From contig NZ_NKHL01000117.1 in assembly GCF_002934685.1 (NCBI RefSeq), positions 1 to 64,000 on the forward strand: DNA of 64,000 nt, given 5' to 3'. Shown here in pieces: positions 42,634 to 52,262 of the stretch (its first letter is position 1; each line of letters begins with the position of its first letter). The stretch is from Pseudomonas bohemica. Its GTDB lineage: Bacteria > Pseudomonadota > Gammaproteobacteria > Pseudomonadales > Pseudomonadaceae. The notes beneath the pieces were generated by a model that saw nothing but the letters and a program-made list of their open reading frames with translations, had not been told where the DNA came from and searched no databases. A program made the translations under genes and the position numbers.

Positions 42634-44025
42634 ATGAGCAGTACCCCAAACTCTTCAAACCTCGATCAAGGGCTCAAATCCCGGCACATCACGATGCTTT
42701 CCATCGCGGGTGTGATCGGCGCCGGCCTTTTCGTCGGTTCCGGCCATGCCATCGCCGAAGCGGGTCCAGCGGTTCTGTTGGCCTATGCTGCGGCCGGTAC
42801 GCTGGTGGTTCTCGTGATGCGCATGTTGGCCGAAATGGCGGTTGCCTCGCCGGACACCGGCTCTTTCTCGACTTACGCTGATCGCGCGATCGGTCACTGG
42901 GCCGGCTTTACGATCGGCTGGCTGTACTGGTGGTTCTGGGTGTTGGTAATTCCGCTGGAAGCCAATGCTGCCGCGACGATCCTGCATGCGTGGTTCCCGA
43001 ATGTCGCGATCTGGGCCTTCACGCTGGTCATTACCTTGCTGCTGACCGCCACCAACTTGTTCAGCGTCAAAAACTACGGGGAATTCGAATTCTGGTTCGC
43101 ATTGATCAAGGTTCTGGCCATCATCGGCTTCGTGATCCTGGGGATCGCGGCGGTGTTCGGCCTGCTGCCAGGCAGCCAGGTCAGTGGTGTCAGCCACCTG
43201 TACGACACGCAAGGCTTCCTGCCGAACGGCATGGGCGCGGTGCTGGCAGCGATGTTGACCACCATGTTCTCGTTCATGGGCACCGAGATCGTCACCATCG
43301 CGGCGGCGGAATCGAAGAACCCGGGTCAGCAAATCACCAAGGCCACCAATTCGGTGATCTGGCGGATCTGCCTGTTCTATCTGGTGTCGATCTTCCTGGT
43401 CGTGGCGCTGGTGCCGTGGAATGACAGTCGTCTGGCTGACGTCGGTTCGTATCAGACCGTGCTCGACCTGATGGGTATTCCCAACGCCAAGCTGATTGTC
43501 GATCTGGTGGTTCTGGTCGCCGTGACCAGCTGCTTGAACTCGGCGCTCTACACCGCTTCGCGCATGCTGTTCTCCCTCGGCAAACGCGGCGACGCACCTG
43601 CTGTTTCGCAACGCACCAGCAAGGCCGGCACGCCGTACTGGGCCGTGCTGCTGTCGACCGCGGCGGCATTCGCTGCCGTGTTCGCCAACTACGTCGCGCC
43701 GGCTGCGGTGTTCGACTTCCTGCTCGCCAGCTCCGGTGCCATTGCCCTGTTGGTGTACCTGGTGATCGCTGTCTCGCAACTGCGCATGCGCCGCAAGCGT
43801 GAAGCCGAAGGCCAGTCCATCGACTTCCGCATGTGGCTGTTCCCGGGCCTGACCTGGGCGGTGATCGTGTTCATCGTCGCGGTACTGACCATCATGCTGT
43901 TCCAGGAAGGCCACCGCATGGAGATCATCGCCACCGGCCTGCTGAGCATTCTGGTCGTGGCCGCGGGCTTGATCGTGTCGAGCCGCCGCAAGACGTCGAA
44001 AGCGGGAAAGGTTGTGCTCAATTGA
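42634..44025 (+). CDS. gabP: Amino-acid permease, GABA permease type
   Basis: A 463-residue APC-superfamily permease with 12 predicted spans. The opening LKSRHITMLSIAGVIGAGLF and the conserved GTEIVTIAAAESKNPGQQIT and MLFSLGKRGDAP strings fit the GabP/AroP group; GABA is the likely substrate but other amino acids cannot be excluded. AAAGG lies ten bases before ATG. A strong terminator follows. Confidence 0.8.
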   Translation: MSSTPNSSNLDQGLKSRHITMLSIAGVIGAGLFVGSGHAIAEAGPAVLLAYAAAGTLVVLVMRMLAEMAVASPDTGSFSTYADRAIGHWAGFTIGWLYWWFWVLVIPLEANAAATILHAWFPNVAIWAFTLVITLLLTATNLFSVKNYGEFEFWFALIKVLAIIGFVILGIAAVFGLLPGSQVSGVSHLYDTQGFLPNGMGAVLAAMLTTMFSFMGTEIVTIAAAESKNPGQQITKATNSVIWRICLFYLVSIFLVVALVPWNDSRLADVGSYQTVLDLMGIPNAKLIVDLVVLVAVTSCLNSALYTASRMLFSLGKRGDAPAVSQRTSKAGTPYWAVLLSTAAAFAAVFANYVAPAAVFDFLLASSGAIALLVYLVIAVSQLRMRRKREAEGQSIDFRMWLFPGLTWAVIVFIVAVLTIMLFQEGHRMEIIATGLLSILVVAAGLIVSSRRKTSKAGKVVLN

Positions 44026-44052
44026 TGGGCGATTGAGTCGGCTTTGCCGGTG

Positions 44053-44095
44053 AAAAAAGGCGGCTGCCATCAGGAGTGATGGTGGCCGTTTTTTT
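44053..44095. terminator. Bidirectional terminator after gabP
   Basis: A-run, GGCGGCtGCCATCA, loop GGAG, TGATGGTgGCC, then GTTTTTTT. A-run and T-run on the two sides let it act for both gabP and the convergent cytochrome gene. Confidence 0.85.
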
Positions 44096-44118
44096 GCTTC
44101 TGAGGATAGGCAATGATG

Positions 44119-44659
44119 CTAGCGCATCCTTCCCAGCACTGAGTTCCCGCGCATCTGGTGCATCACCACCGCCGCCAGATGCAGCGCCACCAATCCCGCC
44201 AAAATCGTGCAGAGGACGTGATGCAGTTCGTGCAATTCCAGCAGCGCGACTTTCGAATGAAAGCTGTGGCAGCGGCACAAGCGCCAGAAGCATGACCGGA
44301 TGACTCATCATCAACACGCCGGTAATCAAAACGCCTGAAACGGCAGCGTAGATCGCCTTGTGTGCCGCGCTGGCGAGCCGGTCTTGCGCGTTGCGATGCG
44401 TGCGCTGAGGGCGGTTCTTGATCGCTAGCCACAGGCGCCAGGCGAAGAAGGGGATGAATAGGCTGGTGAGTTGGGGGTTGAACAACTCGACCCATTGGCG
44501 GAAAGGATCGTTCGAGTCCAGTAGCGCCACTCCGAAGCCGCTCAACGTTGCCCAGAGGATGACAGCGGCGGACAGCCAGTGCAGGAGAATTCGGGGTTTG
44601 GAATAAGCGCTCGCTTCATGCGCTGAGGCTGCGGACGAAGGAGTAGAGAGATGTGTCAA
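44119..44659 (-). pseudogene. Cytochrome b561 family protein, frameshifted
   Basis: Starts normally (ILLHWLSAAVILWATLSGFG, heme His; FFAWRLWLAIKNRPQRTHRN; AAHKAIYAAVSGVLITGVL), with spans 1-3 intact. After LPQLSFESR the frame is lost; the other frame continues LLELHELHHVLCTILAGLVA then LHLAAVVMHQMRGNSVLGRM to a stop at 44119. One extra base (or two missing) near 44255 explains it. As read, the last span and its heme ligands are lost, so the electron-transfer function would be gone. A sequencing error is possible. Confidence 0.75.
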
Positions 44660-44750
44660 AACGGCCAGCCTTTATTGAGAAGGAGTTGCATTCTCGTGGT
44701 GGCGCAAAGCTACCGTCTTGACCAGGGTCATGCAAATTAAAACTGGCGTA

Positions 44751-45242
44751 TTACCGGCGACCTGCGTCTCGGGCGTTCTTCCTTTGCAGGATGTCCGAGG
44801 CCTCGTTGTAGGCATCCTGGAACGTGTCGCTGCCAAGCCACTCAACGGTTACGTCTTCTTCTTCATCATGGAAGATGCCGCGATAGGTGATGAGCAAGGC
44901 CATCAGGAAATCCGTGGCCGGGTCTTCTTCTTCCTCTGCAATCACCAGTTCCAGCACCGGGTACTGCAGGAAGACCACGCACATCGCCAGCAGGCTGATG
45001 GCTTCAGCTTTTTTCATCGCCTCGAACAGGTCATCGTAGTCGGCGGGCTCGAAACCGTTCTCCATGATGTCCTTGAAGTCGAAGGTGCTCAGATCAATCG
45101 CGACGTCGTCAAACGGCTCATTGACGAACGGGTGATTGAGCACCGGATGCACCGCGCTCGGCTTGCCCTTGCCCGAACGGTTCTGCTTGGCCTTGGCTTT
45201 GGCGCGCTGGGCACGTTTTTGCTGTTTGTCTGCAGAGGCCAT
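44751..45242 (-). CDS. Conserved unknown protein, 163 residues
   Basis: Basic Lys/Ala-rich N-terminus (MASADKQQKRAQRAKAKAKQ) followed by an acidic helical body (FDFKDIMENGFEPADYDDLF, LLAMCVVFLQYPVLELVIAE, EEEEDPATDF). No domain with known function is recognised; similar proteins occur at this place in Pseudomonas. It is monocistronic, between cytochrome b561 and tRNA-Phe. Confidence 0.75.
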   Translation of the reverse strand: MASADKQQKRAQRAKAKAKQNRSGKGKPSAVHPVLNHPFVNEPFDDVAIDLSTFDFKDIMENGFEPADYDDLFEAMKKAEAISLLAMCVVFLQYPVLELVIAEEEEDPATDFLMALLITYRGIFHDEEEDVTVEWLGSDTFQDAYNEASDILQRKNARDAGRR

Positions 45243-45356
45243 GCGGGTCGGTCCTTTTGTAGGCGAGGGTGGTGTTGCGGGCAGCTATTGAATCGCAGCC
45301 GCCGGGATTTACCAAGGGTGGCCGGGCAAAGATTGCTCCGAAAAATCGCGCCCAAT

Positions 45357-45388
45357 AAAAAACCCCTGAATCTTTCAATTCAGGGGTT
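45357..45388 (-). terminator. Intrinsic terminator of tRNA-Phe
   Basis: Minus strand AACCCCTGAAT, 6-base loop, ATTCAGGGGTT followed by four more T. An 11-bp perfect stem. Confidence 0.9.
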
Positions 45389-45400
45389 TCTCGGTATTAG

Positions 45401-45476
45401 TGGTGCCCAGAGACGGAATCGAACCGCCGACACGGGGATTTTCAATCCCCTGCTCTACCGACTGAGCTATCTGGGC
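45401..45476 (-). tRNA. tRNA-Phe (anticodon GAA)
   Basis: A 76-base cloverleaf starting GCCCAGATAGCTCAGTCGG, anticodon stem GGGGA/TCCCC with loop TTGAAAA, T-arm GGCGGTTCGATTCCGTC, encoded CCA. It lies between the unknown 163-residue gene and yggX. Confidence 0.97.
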
Positions 45477-45486
45477 AACGGGGCGC

Positions 45487-45515
45487 ATTAGACGTGTTTT
45501 TCAGGAGGTCGTCAA
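45487..45515 (-). promoter_or_regulatory. Promoter of tRNA-Phe
   Basis: Minus strand TTGACG, 17 bases, TCTAAT, ending 10 bases before the tRNA 5' end. Confidence 0.75.
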
Positions 45516-45578
45516 GCGTGTTGTTGAAAAAAATTTGAATTATTTCCTCCGCTTACGACTAACACCGTCTGCAAAGAG

Positions 45579-45851
45579 TTATTCGGACGGCGGAACGTAG
45601 CCTTCGGCCTTGGCGTATTCTTCGCCCGAGAGGTACTTGTCCATCTCGGCCTGCAGGAACTTGCGGTCTTCGGCGTTCATCATGTTCAAGCGACGCTCGT
45701 TGATGAGCAGGGTTTGGTGTTTCTGCCAGTCGGCCCAGGCTTTCTGCGAGACGTGGTTGTAGATGTCCTCGCCCTTGGCGCCGGGATACGGTGGGCGCTC
45801 CAGGCCTGGCAGTTCTTCTTTGTACTTGCGGCACATTACGGTGCGGGTCAT
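45579..45851 (-). CDS. yggX: YggX, Fe-S protection protein
   Basis: A 90-residue protein of the YggX family: [20 protein letters not shown] with the conserved Cys7, and [20 protein letters not shown]. It protects iron-sulfur clusters and helps iron traffic under oxidative stress. Its start overlaps the end of mutY by four bases. MutY contains a [4Fe-4S] cluster, so the coupling makes functional sense; the mutY-yggX pair is conserved in gamma-proteobacteria. Confidence 0.95.
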   Translation of the reverse strand: MTRTVMCRKYKEELPGLERPPYPGAKGEDIYNHVSQKAWADWQKHQTLLINERRLNMMNAEDRKFLQAEMDKYLSGEEYAKAEGYVPPSE

Positions 45852-46915
45852 GACGACTCTCCTGCATTCAATACGTCGGCTGCGTTCTTCAGCAGCTTCT
45901 TCACCGGGGCAGCGAGGCCCAAGCGCGGCGGGGTGGCGAGGTTATACCAGAGCCAGTCGTCCTCGGCCACGTGATGGACGGACTCCTGGACCCGGACCAG
46001 CCACGGCTCGATGGTCAACTGAAAGTGGCTGAAGGTGTGGACCAGTTCGGGCATGGCCTGATGCTCACCCAACTTCAGCGCATGTTGATCGGCCAGATGC
46101 TGCATGTCGCCGAATTCGTCCAGCTGCGGGAGGCTCCATAGCCCGCCCCACAAACCGGTCGAAGGACGACGGTACAGCAGAATCTCGCCTTGGTGGTTGG
46201 CGAAGATCGGCATCAGGGTGCGTTTCTGCGGGACCGTCTTGCGTGGCTTTGGAATCGGATAACGGGTTTCCTGGCCGAGCATGTGCGCTTCGCAGCCACG
46301 TTCCAGCGGGCACAGCAGGCAGCTGGGCCTGCTGCGGGTGCAGAGGGTGGCGCCCAGGTCCATCATCGCTTGAGTGTAGTGGTTGACCCGGCTATGCGGC
46401 GTGAAGCGTTCTGCGGTCGCCCACATCTGTTTGGCGACCTTCGGCTCACCCGGGTAGCCCTCTTGAGCGGTAAAGCGCGCCAGAACGCGTTTGACGTTGC
46501 CGTCGAGGATCGGCGCACGCAGGCCCATGCTGATGCTGGCGATCGCGCCCGCGGTGGATTGGCCGATGCCGGGCAATTCAGTGAGCTTCTCTACATCGCG
46601 AGGGAATTGGCCGCCATGCTCGGCGACGACGATCTTCGCCGCTTTCTGCAGATTGCGGGCGCGGGTGTAATAGCCCAGCCCGGTCCACAGATGCAGCACT
46701 TCGTCTTCGGGCGCGTCGGCCAGGGCTTGAACCGTGGGCAGGGCTTCCATGAAGCGATCGAAGTAGCCCAGGACGGTGCCGACCTGGGTTTGTTGCAGCA
46801 TGATTTCCGACACCCAGACGCGATAGGGCGTGATGTCGTGTTGCCAGGGAAGATCGTGGCGGCCGTGACGGTCGTACCAGTCGAGGACGGCGGAGGAGAA
46901 CTGCTCGGGTTGCAT
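45848..46915 (-). CDS. mutY: A/G-specific adenine glycosylase MutY
   Basis: A 355-residue repair enzyme removing A mispaired with 8-oxoG. Marks: [20 protein letters not shown] (catalytic Glu), helix-hairpin-helix [24 protein letters not shown] (catalytic Asp), the [4Fe-4S] ligands in [17 protein letters not shown], and a C-terminal NUDIX-like 8-oxoG reader domain from about residue 230. Length is as expected (350-360). It precedes yggX and follows a long inverted repeat. Confidence 0.97.
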   Translation of the reverse strand: MQPEQFSSAVLDWYDRHGRHDLPWQHDITPYRVWVSEIMLQQTQVGTVLGYFDRFMEALPTVQALADAPEDEVLHLWTGLGYYTRARNLQKAAKIVVAEHGGQFPRDVEKLTELPGIGQSTAGAIASISMGLRAPILDGNVKRVLARFTAQEGYPGEPKVAKQMWATAERFTPHSRVNHYTQAMMDLGATLCTRSRPSCLLCPLERGCEAHMLGQETRYPIPKPRKTVPQKRTLMPIFANHQGEILLYRRPSTGLWGGLWSLPQLDEFGDMQHLADQHALKLGEHQAMPELVHTFSHFQLTIEPWLVRVQESVHHVAEDDWLWYNLATPPRLGLAAPVKKLLKNAADVLNAGESS

Positions 46916-46967
46916 CGTGGTTCCGGGGGGGCAGGGAAAAGTTTAAGGGAGGGTTGCCCCGATCCCT

Positions 46968-47060
46968 GTGGGAGCTTGCGCAAGTTACGACGCTGGCGAA
47001 GGCGGAGTGTCTGAAGAACCGCTTTCGCCAGCGCCGTAACCTGCGTGCGCAAGCTCCCAC
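46968..47060. repeat. Long imperfect inverted repeat between asmA and mutY
   Basis: Arms of about 40 bases starting GTGGGAGCTTGCGCA on both sides and continuing with GTTACG, CGCTGGCGAA and GCGG, with a 4-6 base offset between the blocks, around a spacer of about 13 bases. The outer GTGGGAGC is the usual Pseudomonas REP element, so this is a REPIN-like hairpin; it may also stop or protect transcripts. Confidence 0.75.
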
Positions 47061-47103
47061 GTGTATTGCGTCGTTCTGCCGACTTCTGATCGGCAGCGCA
47101 GGG

Positions 47104-49332
47104 TTACCGCTTGAACAATCCCTTGATGGCATCCTTGAGCTCGGGACTGACCTTGTCCCCCAGCTTTTCGTCGATCTTGTCGCCAATGCGATCGGTGGCG
47201 AGTTTCGCGGCGATTTTGCCCAGCCCTTCGTTGTCCAGGCGACAGGCCTTGGCGCCCAGCTCTAGCGGGCCGCGGCAGAGGATCGGCCATTCGATGCCGA
47301 CGAAGCGCGGATTCACTTCGCAGGCCGGATCTGGCATGTCGCTCTTGTCGCCTTCGATGATCACGCCGACGCGGTAGTTCATGCCCATCACGCGCAAGTC
47401 GATGTCGCCATCGCCATTGACCGTCAGGCCCGGCGTGCGGACTTTCAGGTCCGGATTGCTGGCCACGCCGTTGCGCAACACCAGATTGCCATTGAGCTGC
47501 TGGAACGGCGTGTCCTTGCCGAGCGGATCACCGCTGAGGGTTTTGCGATTGAGCACCGAAATCCCTCGGCACAGCTGCTGCTCAAGGTTGGCATTGACCA
47601 GTACCCCGTCGTTCAGCGCGATGTTGGCGGTGCCGTTGAGGCTTTCCACCAGCGCTTTCTGGCTGTTGCCCTTGGCCGTGACGTCACTGTTCAGCGTCAG
47701 CAGGCCACGCAGCGGAGGCGTGGTGCCATGACTCTGGATGAAATGCTCGACCGGGACTTTTGCGATCCGCGTCTGCACGCTGGCCAATGGCACTTCCGGG
47801 CGCACATCGAGGTTGCCTTTGACTTCGAAGTTGCCGTTGTAGAGGTCGCCGCGCAGGCTGTCGAGTTTGACTACGCCATCGAGCGCCGAGGTTTTCAGCG
47901 CGGCATTCTGGATCGGCAGTTTCTCAACCGTCAGCTTGCCGAAACTCAGATCGGCGTCGACATCGAGCTTGCGCATGCGCTCCAGCGGCAGCAGCCTCGC
48001 GTCGCTCCACGCGCCCTGCGTCGGCTGGTTCGGTAGCGGCGAGGTACCCGATGCAGCCATGGCTTGGGCTTCACCGCTTTGCACTTCGGATTTACGCGCA
48101 GCGCCGGCGGCCTTGGCCTGATCGCTCTGCGGTGGACGATAACGGTCGGCGTCGAAGTTGTCGGCCTTGAGTTGCAGGCGCAGCGACTGCCTGGCGAAGT
48201 CTTCGACGGCCACTCGACCGGTGAAGGTGCTGTCGTCGATTCTCATCGTCAGATCATCCAGCGAAACGCTGTTTTGCGTTGCCGCGATACGACTGACCAT
48301 TTCCAGTCGGGTCAGGCTGTTTTCGCCCAGAGTCGGCGCGGTCTGGCCGATGCTGTCGAGGAATTCGCGGACGTTGAACTGGGCGATGGAAATGCCGCCG
48401 CTCAGTTGCGGGGCCTTGTCCAGATCACGCACATGCAGCTCACCCAGGGCACGCAGCTGGTTGGCCGACAGCTTGAGGTTGGTCCATTCGGCAACGTTGG
48501 CCGACAGGTCTGCCAGCAGTTGACCCTGTGCAGAGAACGTCAGCGTCTTGCCTTGCAGCGGATCGCCTGCCGCTTCGCCCGAGAAACGCATGTCATCGAG
48601 TTGATAACGCTTGAGCGCGCGGTCGAAGCGCAGTTTGCCGGTGAGTTCGGTCTTGGTGCGCACGACCGGCTGATTGGTGCTGAGGAATGCCGTCAGCTTG
48701 ATTGGAATGTCGGTCGCGTTGTGCACGGGACCGGTGCTCAGCTGAATGCTTTCGGCGGTGAATTGCCGGGCCTTCTGCATGTCATTGAAATCGACGCGGG
48801 CGTTGTTCACGGTGAGGCTGTCGATGTCCAGCTTGAGCGGTTGCCAGGTTTTTTCCGGCTGGGCTGGCGCAGGCTCGGCGGGGGGCTGTGCTGCAACTGG
48901 CGGCTGCGCCGGATTGGCTGCAGTGGCCGGCGTCTTGCCGATGTCTTCCCAGTTGCCGTGGCCGGTTTCATCGCGGGTCAGCATGAGGCTCAGACCCTCG
49001 ACGCGCACGTCGCTCATCTGCACTTCCTTGCGCAGCAGCGGCAGCACGCGCACGGAAAGACCGAGCATCTGCAGGTCGGCGAAAGGTTTGTTCGGCTCGG
49101 TCAACGTGGCAATGCTCGCATCGTGCAGCTCCAGACCCAACCAGGGAAACAGGCTCCAGCCGATATCGCCATTGAGCGTCAGCTCGACATGGGCCCGATC
49201 ACGAACCAATTTACGAATCTCGTCTTTGTAGTCGTTGGGATCAAACAGATGGGTCAAGGCAAAGCCGAGAGCCACGATGATCAGCAACAGCCCGAGAATG
49301 AATAGTCCCAGGATTTTGCCGAACGCTTTCAT
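47104..49332 (-). CDS. AsmA-family protein
   Basis: A 742-residue protein with one N-terminal span (ILGLFILGLLLIIVALGFAL) and a long periplasmic beta-rich body. Family strings include DPNDYKDEIRKLVRDRAHVE, NGDIGWSLFPWLGLELHDAS near the N-terminus and the late LNGTANIALNDGVLVNANLE then CRGISVLN. AsmA-like proteins are thought to form lipid-carrying grooves between the membranes. A Pro/Ala-rich linker lies near residues 130-160. It lies upstream of mutY in the same direction. Confidence 0.88.
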   Translation of the reverse strand: MKAFGKILGLFILGLLLIIVALGFALTHLFDPNDYKDEIRKLVRDRAHVELTLNGDIGWSLFPWLGLELHDASIATLTEPNKPFADLQMLGLSVRVLPLLRKEVQMSDVRVEGLSLMLTRDETGHGNWEDIGKTPATAANPAQPPVAAQPPAEPAPAQPEKTWQPLKLDIDSLTVNNARVDFNDMQKARQFTAESIQLSTGPVHNATDIPIKLTAFLSTNQPVVRTKTELTGKLRFDRALKRYQLDDMRFSGEAAGDPLQGKTLTFSAQGQLLADLSANVAEWTNLKLSANQLRALGELHVRDLDKAPQLSGGISIAQFNVREFLDSIGQTAPTLGENSLTRLEMVSRIAATQNSVSLDDLTMRIDDSTFTGRVAVEDFARQSLRLQLKADNFDADRYRPPQSDQAKAAGAARKSEVQSGEAQAMAASGTSPLPNQPTQGAWSDARLLPLERMRKLDVDADLSFGKLTVEKLPIQNAALKTSALDGVVKLDSLRGDLYNGNFEVKGNLDVRPEVPLASVQTRIAKVPVEHFIQSHGTTPPLRGLLTLNSDVTAKGNSQKALVESLNGTANIALNDGVLVNANLEQQLCRGISVLNRKTLSGDPLGKDTPFQQLNGNLVLRNGVASNPDLKVRTPGLTVNGDGDIDLRVMGMNYRVGVIIEGDKSDMPDPACEVNPRFVGIEWPILCRGPLELGAKACRLDNEGLGKIAAKLATDRIGDKIDEKLGDKVSPELKDAIKGLFKR

Positions 49333-49724
49333 GGGCGAGTCCTTGTAATCGAGTCGTTCAAAATTTAGCCCGCGAGTATAGCGTTCTCACGCAGGCATCG
49401 GGCTTTGATCGGCCGTGCGAGGTATGCGGGGAATGTACGCAAAAAACGCGACAGCAGGAAATGGCTGTCGATGCGGCGGGTTCCTGCAGATCGTGTTGCC
49501 AATTCAGACAATGACAGACGGTATAAAAAAGGTAGTAGCAGAATGCTGTATCTGATGCAGCAAATGCTAATCTCTCGCTGTTCGCAGGTCATATCTGCGT
49601 CGAATTGTCGCGTAAAGAGACTCCCTGCCGATAAAACTCCCGATGCCTGCGTGCATTAAGAGGGGTGGCGGAGCGATGTCGCCGTTCTTGCGGGGCACAA
49701 CTACAAATAGGGGCAAAAAAAATA
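49333..49724. other. Intergenic region between asmA and MFS gene
   Basis: Divergent spacer of about 390 bases. Bases from about 49505 are AT-rich with runs of A/T and likely hold the MFS promoter; no specific operator was recognised. Short open frames here have no support. Confidence 0.35.
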
Positions 49725-51386
49725 ATGACTTCGAGCACTGCTCTGGGCGGCTCTGTCGCTCAGCCTGCGTTCTTGTCCAAAGAGCGCATTATCGCCAAAC
49801 GTGGCTTCAACCGCTGGCTGGTTCCACCCGCTGCGTTGGCCATTCATCTGTGTATCGGCATGGCCTATGGCTTCTCGGTGTTCTGGTTGCCGCTGTCCAA
49901 GGCAATCGGCATCAAGACTGCCGTCGCCTGCCCGGCTGACATGGGTTTTTTCGAGCAAGTCTTTTCGTCCAGCTGTGACTGGCCGATCTCCATGCTCGGC
50001 TGGATCTATACACTGTTCTTCATCTTCCTGGGCTGTTCGGCGGCCATCTGGGGCGGCTGGCTGGAACACGCAGGCCCACGCAAGGCTGGTGTGGTTTCAG
50101 CGCTGTGCTGGTGTGGCGGTTTGCTGATCTCGGCGCTGGGCGTCTACACCCACCAGATCTGGCTGATGTGGATCGGCTCCGGCGTGATCGGCGGTATCGG
50201 CCTGGGGCTGGGTTACATTTCCCCGGTATCGACCCTGATCAAGTGGTTCCCGGATAAGCGCGGCATGGCCACCGGTATGGCGATCATGGGCTTCGGTGGC
50301 GGCGCAATGGTGGGTGCTCCACTGGCGACCGCGCTGATGAGCCACTTCGCCACGCCAGACAGCGTCGGCGTATGGCAAAGCTTCGTGGCGATGGCCGTGA
50401 TCTACTTCGTGTTCATGATTGGCGGTGCCTTGTCCTACCGCGTTCCGCCAACTGGGTGGAAACCTGAAGGCTGGACCGCGCCTGCGAAGAAAACCAACAG
50501 CGCGATGATCACCAACCGCCACGTACACGTCAACGTCGCGTGGAAAACCCCGCAATTCCGTCTGGTGTGGCTGGTGCTGTGCCTGAACGTTTCGGCGGGT
50601 ATCGGCATCCTCGGCATGGCTTCGCCGCTGCTGCAGGAAGTGTTCGGCGGCAGATTGCTGAACACCGATCAGGGCTTCTCGCAACTGGACCCCGCGCAAC
50701 TGGCCGCCATTGCTGCCATCGCGGCGGGCTTCACCGGCTTGCTGAGCCTGTTCAACATCGGCGGTCGCTTCTTCTGGGCCTCGTTCTCCGACTACATCGG
50801 CCGTAAAGCCACCTATTTCGTGTTCTTCGCGCTGGGTTTTTTGCTCTACGCGTCGGTTCCGACCCTGGGTCATCTGGGCAGCGTTGCGCTTTTCGTAGCG
50901 GCGTTCTGCGTGGTGCTGTCGATGTACGGTGGCGGTTTCGCGACCGTGCCGGCTTATCTGGCTGACTTGTTCGGTACGCAAATGGTTGGCGCGATCCACG
51001 GTCGTCTGCTGACCGCCTGGGCTGCGGCGGGTGTGTTGGGACCGGTGTTGGTGAACTACCTGCGCGAGTATCAACTGAGCCACGGCGTTGCGCGCGCGGA
51101 TGCTTACGACATCACGCTGTACATCCTCGCAGGTCTGCTGGTGCTGGGCTTTATCTGCAACATGCTGGTACGCCCGGTGGCTGACAAATACTTCATGACC
51201 GACGAGCAATTGAGGGCTGAACAGGCGATTGGTCACGATGCAGGCGCTGACCACACCACCTCGCTGGAGTGGAAAGCCGATCCGAGCACCAAGCCGCTGG
51301 CGATCCTGGCCTGGCTGGCCGTGGGCATTCCGTTGGCGTGGGGCGTTTGGGTCACGCTGCAGAAAACGGCGGTGTTGTTCCATTAA
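49725..51386 (+). CDS. MFS transporter, OFA (oxalate/formate) type
   Basis: A 553-residue major-facilitator protein with 12 or more spans. The opening FNRWLVPPAALAIHLCIGMA, the GWIYTLFFIFLGCSAAIWGG span, SGVIGGIGLGLGYISPVSTL and WFPDKRGMATGMAIMGFGGG are typical of the OFA family. The substrate is probably a small carboxylate but cannot be told from sequence. A loop after the first span (about 40 residues) and the C-terminal extension are longer than usual. ATG at 49725 follows an A-rich stretch; an upstream in-frame ATG is less likely. Confidence 0.85.
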   Translation: MTSSTALGGSVAQPAFLSKERIIAKRGFNRWLVPPAALAIHLCIGMAYGFSVFWLPLSKAIGIKTAVACPADMGFFEQVFSSSCDWPISMLGWIYTLFFIFLGCSAAIWGGWLEHAGPRKAGVVSALCWCGGLLISALGVYTHQIWLMWIGSGVIGGIGLGLGYISPVSTLIKWFPDKRGMATGMAIMGFGGGAMVGAPLATALMSHFATPDSVGVWQSFVAMAVIYFVFMIGGALSYRVPPTGWKPEGWTAPAKKTNSAMITNRHVHVNVAWKTPQFRLVWLVLCLNVSAGIGILGMASPLLQEVFGGRLLNTDQGFSQLDPAQLAAIAAIAAGFTGLLSLFNIGGRFFWASFSDYIGRKATYFVFFALGFLLYASVPTLGHLGSVALFVAAFCVVLSMYGGGFATVPAYLADLFGTQMVGAIHGRLLTAWAAAGVLGPVLVNYLREYQLSHGVARADAYDITLYILAGLLVLGFICNMLVRPVADKYFMTDEQLRAEQAIGHDAGADHTTSLEWKADPSTKPLAILAWLAVGIPLAWGVWVTLQKTAVLFH

Positions 51387-51399
51387 GCCGCTAGCTCTT

Positions 51400-51424
51400 C
51401 CAGCCTGAAGAGGTTTCAGGCTGG
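51400..51424. terminator. Hairpin after MFS gene
   Basis: CCAGCCTGAA-gaggt-TTCAGGCTGG, a 10-bp perfect stem 14 bases after the stop codon. It lacks a U-run, so it is a probable but not classical terminator. Confidence 0.55.
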
Positions 51425-51434
51425 CGCTGAACCT

Positions 51435-51522
51435 GTGGGAGCGAGCTTGCTCGCCAAAGGGGTCTTACAGTCAGCAGAGATGTTGAATGTGAGGGCCCAT
51501 TGGCGAGCAAGCTCGCTCCCAC
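51435..51522. repeat. REPIN upstream of hisB
   Basis: GTGGGAGCGAGCTTGCTCG at the left and its inverse at the right, about 45 bases apart. Each half is itself a hairpin (CGAGC/GCTCG), the standard form of Pseudomonas REP doublets spread by RAYT transposases. Confidence 0.85.
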
Positions 51523-51668
51523 GTTCGTTCAGTGGCGCTTGTACAGACATGTCTATCGGCGCCACCCGCTGATTCACTCTGTCAGCCATAACACGTCTCG
51601 TGTTTCTGTTTCTCCGCCACGCGCCTATAATGTCCGCCTTTTCGCCCAATGATTTTGCGGAGCTGGTG

Positions 51669-52262
51669 ATGGCCGAACGTAAGGCGTTCGTCGAGCGCGA
51701 CACCCTGGAAACCCAGATCAAAGCCTCGATCAACCTGGATGGCACCGGAAAGGCCCGATTCGATATCGGCGTTCCTTTTCTTGAACACATGCTCGACCAG
51801 ATCGCCCGTCACGGGTTGATCGATCTGGATATCGAAAGCAAGGGCGACCTGCATATCGACGACCACCACACCGTGGAAGACGTGGGTATCACCCTGGGGC
51901 AGGCCTTCAGTAAAGCCATTGGTGACAAAAAAGGCATCCGTCGTTACGGCCATGCCTATGTCCCGCTGGATGAAGCCCTGTCGCGTGTGGTCATCGATTT
52001 TTCCGGTCGTCCTGGCCTGCAGATGCACGTGCCGTACACCCGCGCAACGGTCGGCGGCTTCGATGTGGACCTGTTCCAGGAGTTCTTCCAGGGCTTCGTC
52101 AACCACGCCAACGTCACCCTGCACATCGACAACCTGCGTGGCCACAACACCCACCACCAGATCGAAACCGTGTTCAAGGCATTCGGCCGCGCACTGCGCA
52201 TGGCCGTTGAGCTGGACGAGCGCATGGCCGGGCAGATGCCTTCGACCAAGGGCGTGCTGTAA
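51669..52262 (+). CDS. hisB: Imidazoleglycerol-phosphate dehydratase HisB
   Basis: A 197-residue enzyme for the seventh step of histidine synthesis. Metal-binding motifs: [29 protein letters not shown] and [19 protein letters not shown]; also [13 protein letters not shown]. It is the monofunctional form, without the phosphatase domain of enteric HisB. The start [12 protein letters not shown] matches family length; a longer open frame upstream includes REPIN-side DNA. Its last base overlaps the hisH start. Confidence 0.97.
   Translation: MAERKAFVERDTLETQIKASINLDGTGKARFDIGVPFLEHMLDQIARHGLIDLDIESKGDLHIDDHHTVEDVGITLGQAFSKAIGDKKGIRRYGHAYVPLDEALSRVVIDFSGRPGLQMHVPYTRATVGGFDVDLFQEFFQGFVNHANVTLHIDNLRGHNTHHQIETVFKAFGRALRMAVELDERMAGQMPSTKGVL

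Noticed and set aside
42655-44070. 471-codon minus-strand frame opposite gabP
   Set aside because: Very His/Gln/Asp-rich composition typical of an antisense shadow of a membrane-protein gene.
48064-49305. 413-codon plus-strand frame opposite the AsmA gene
   Set aside because: Composition and position show it is a shadow of the AsmA-family gene.
50097-51383. 428-codon minus-strand frame opposite the MFS gene
   Set aside because: Antisense shadow with skewed composition; the plus-strand transporter is clear.
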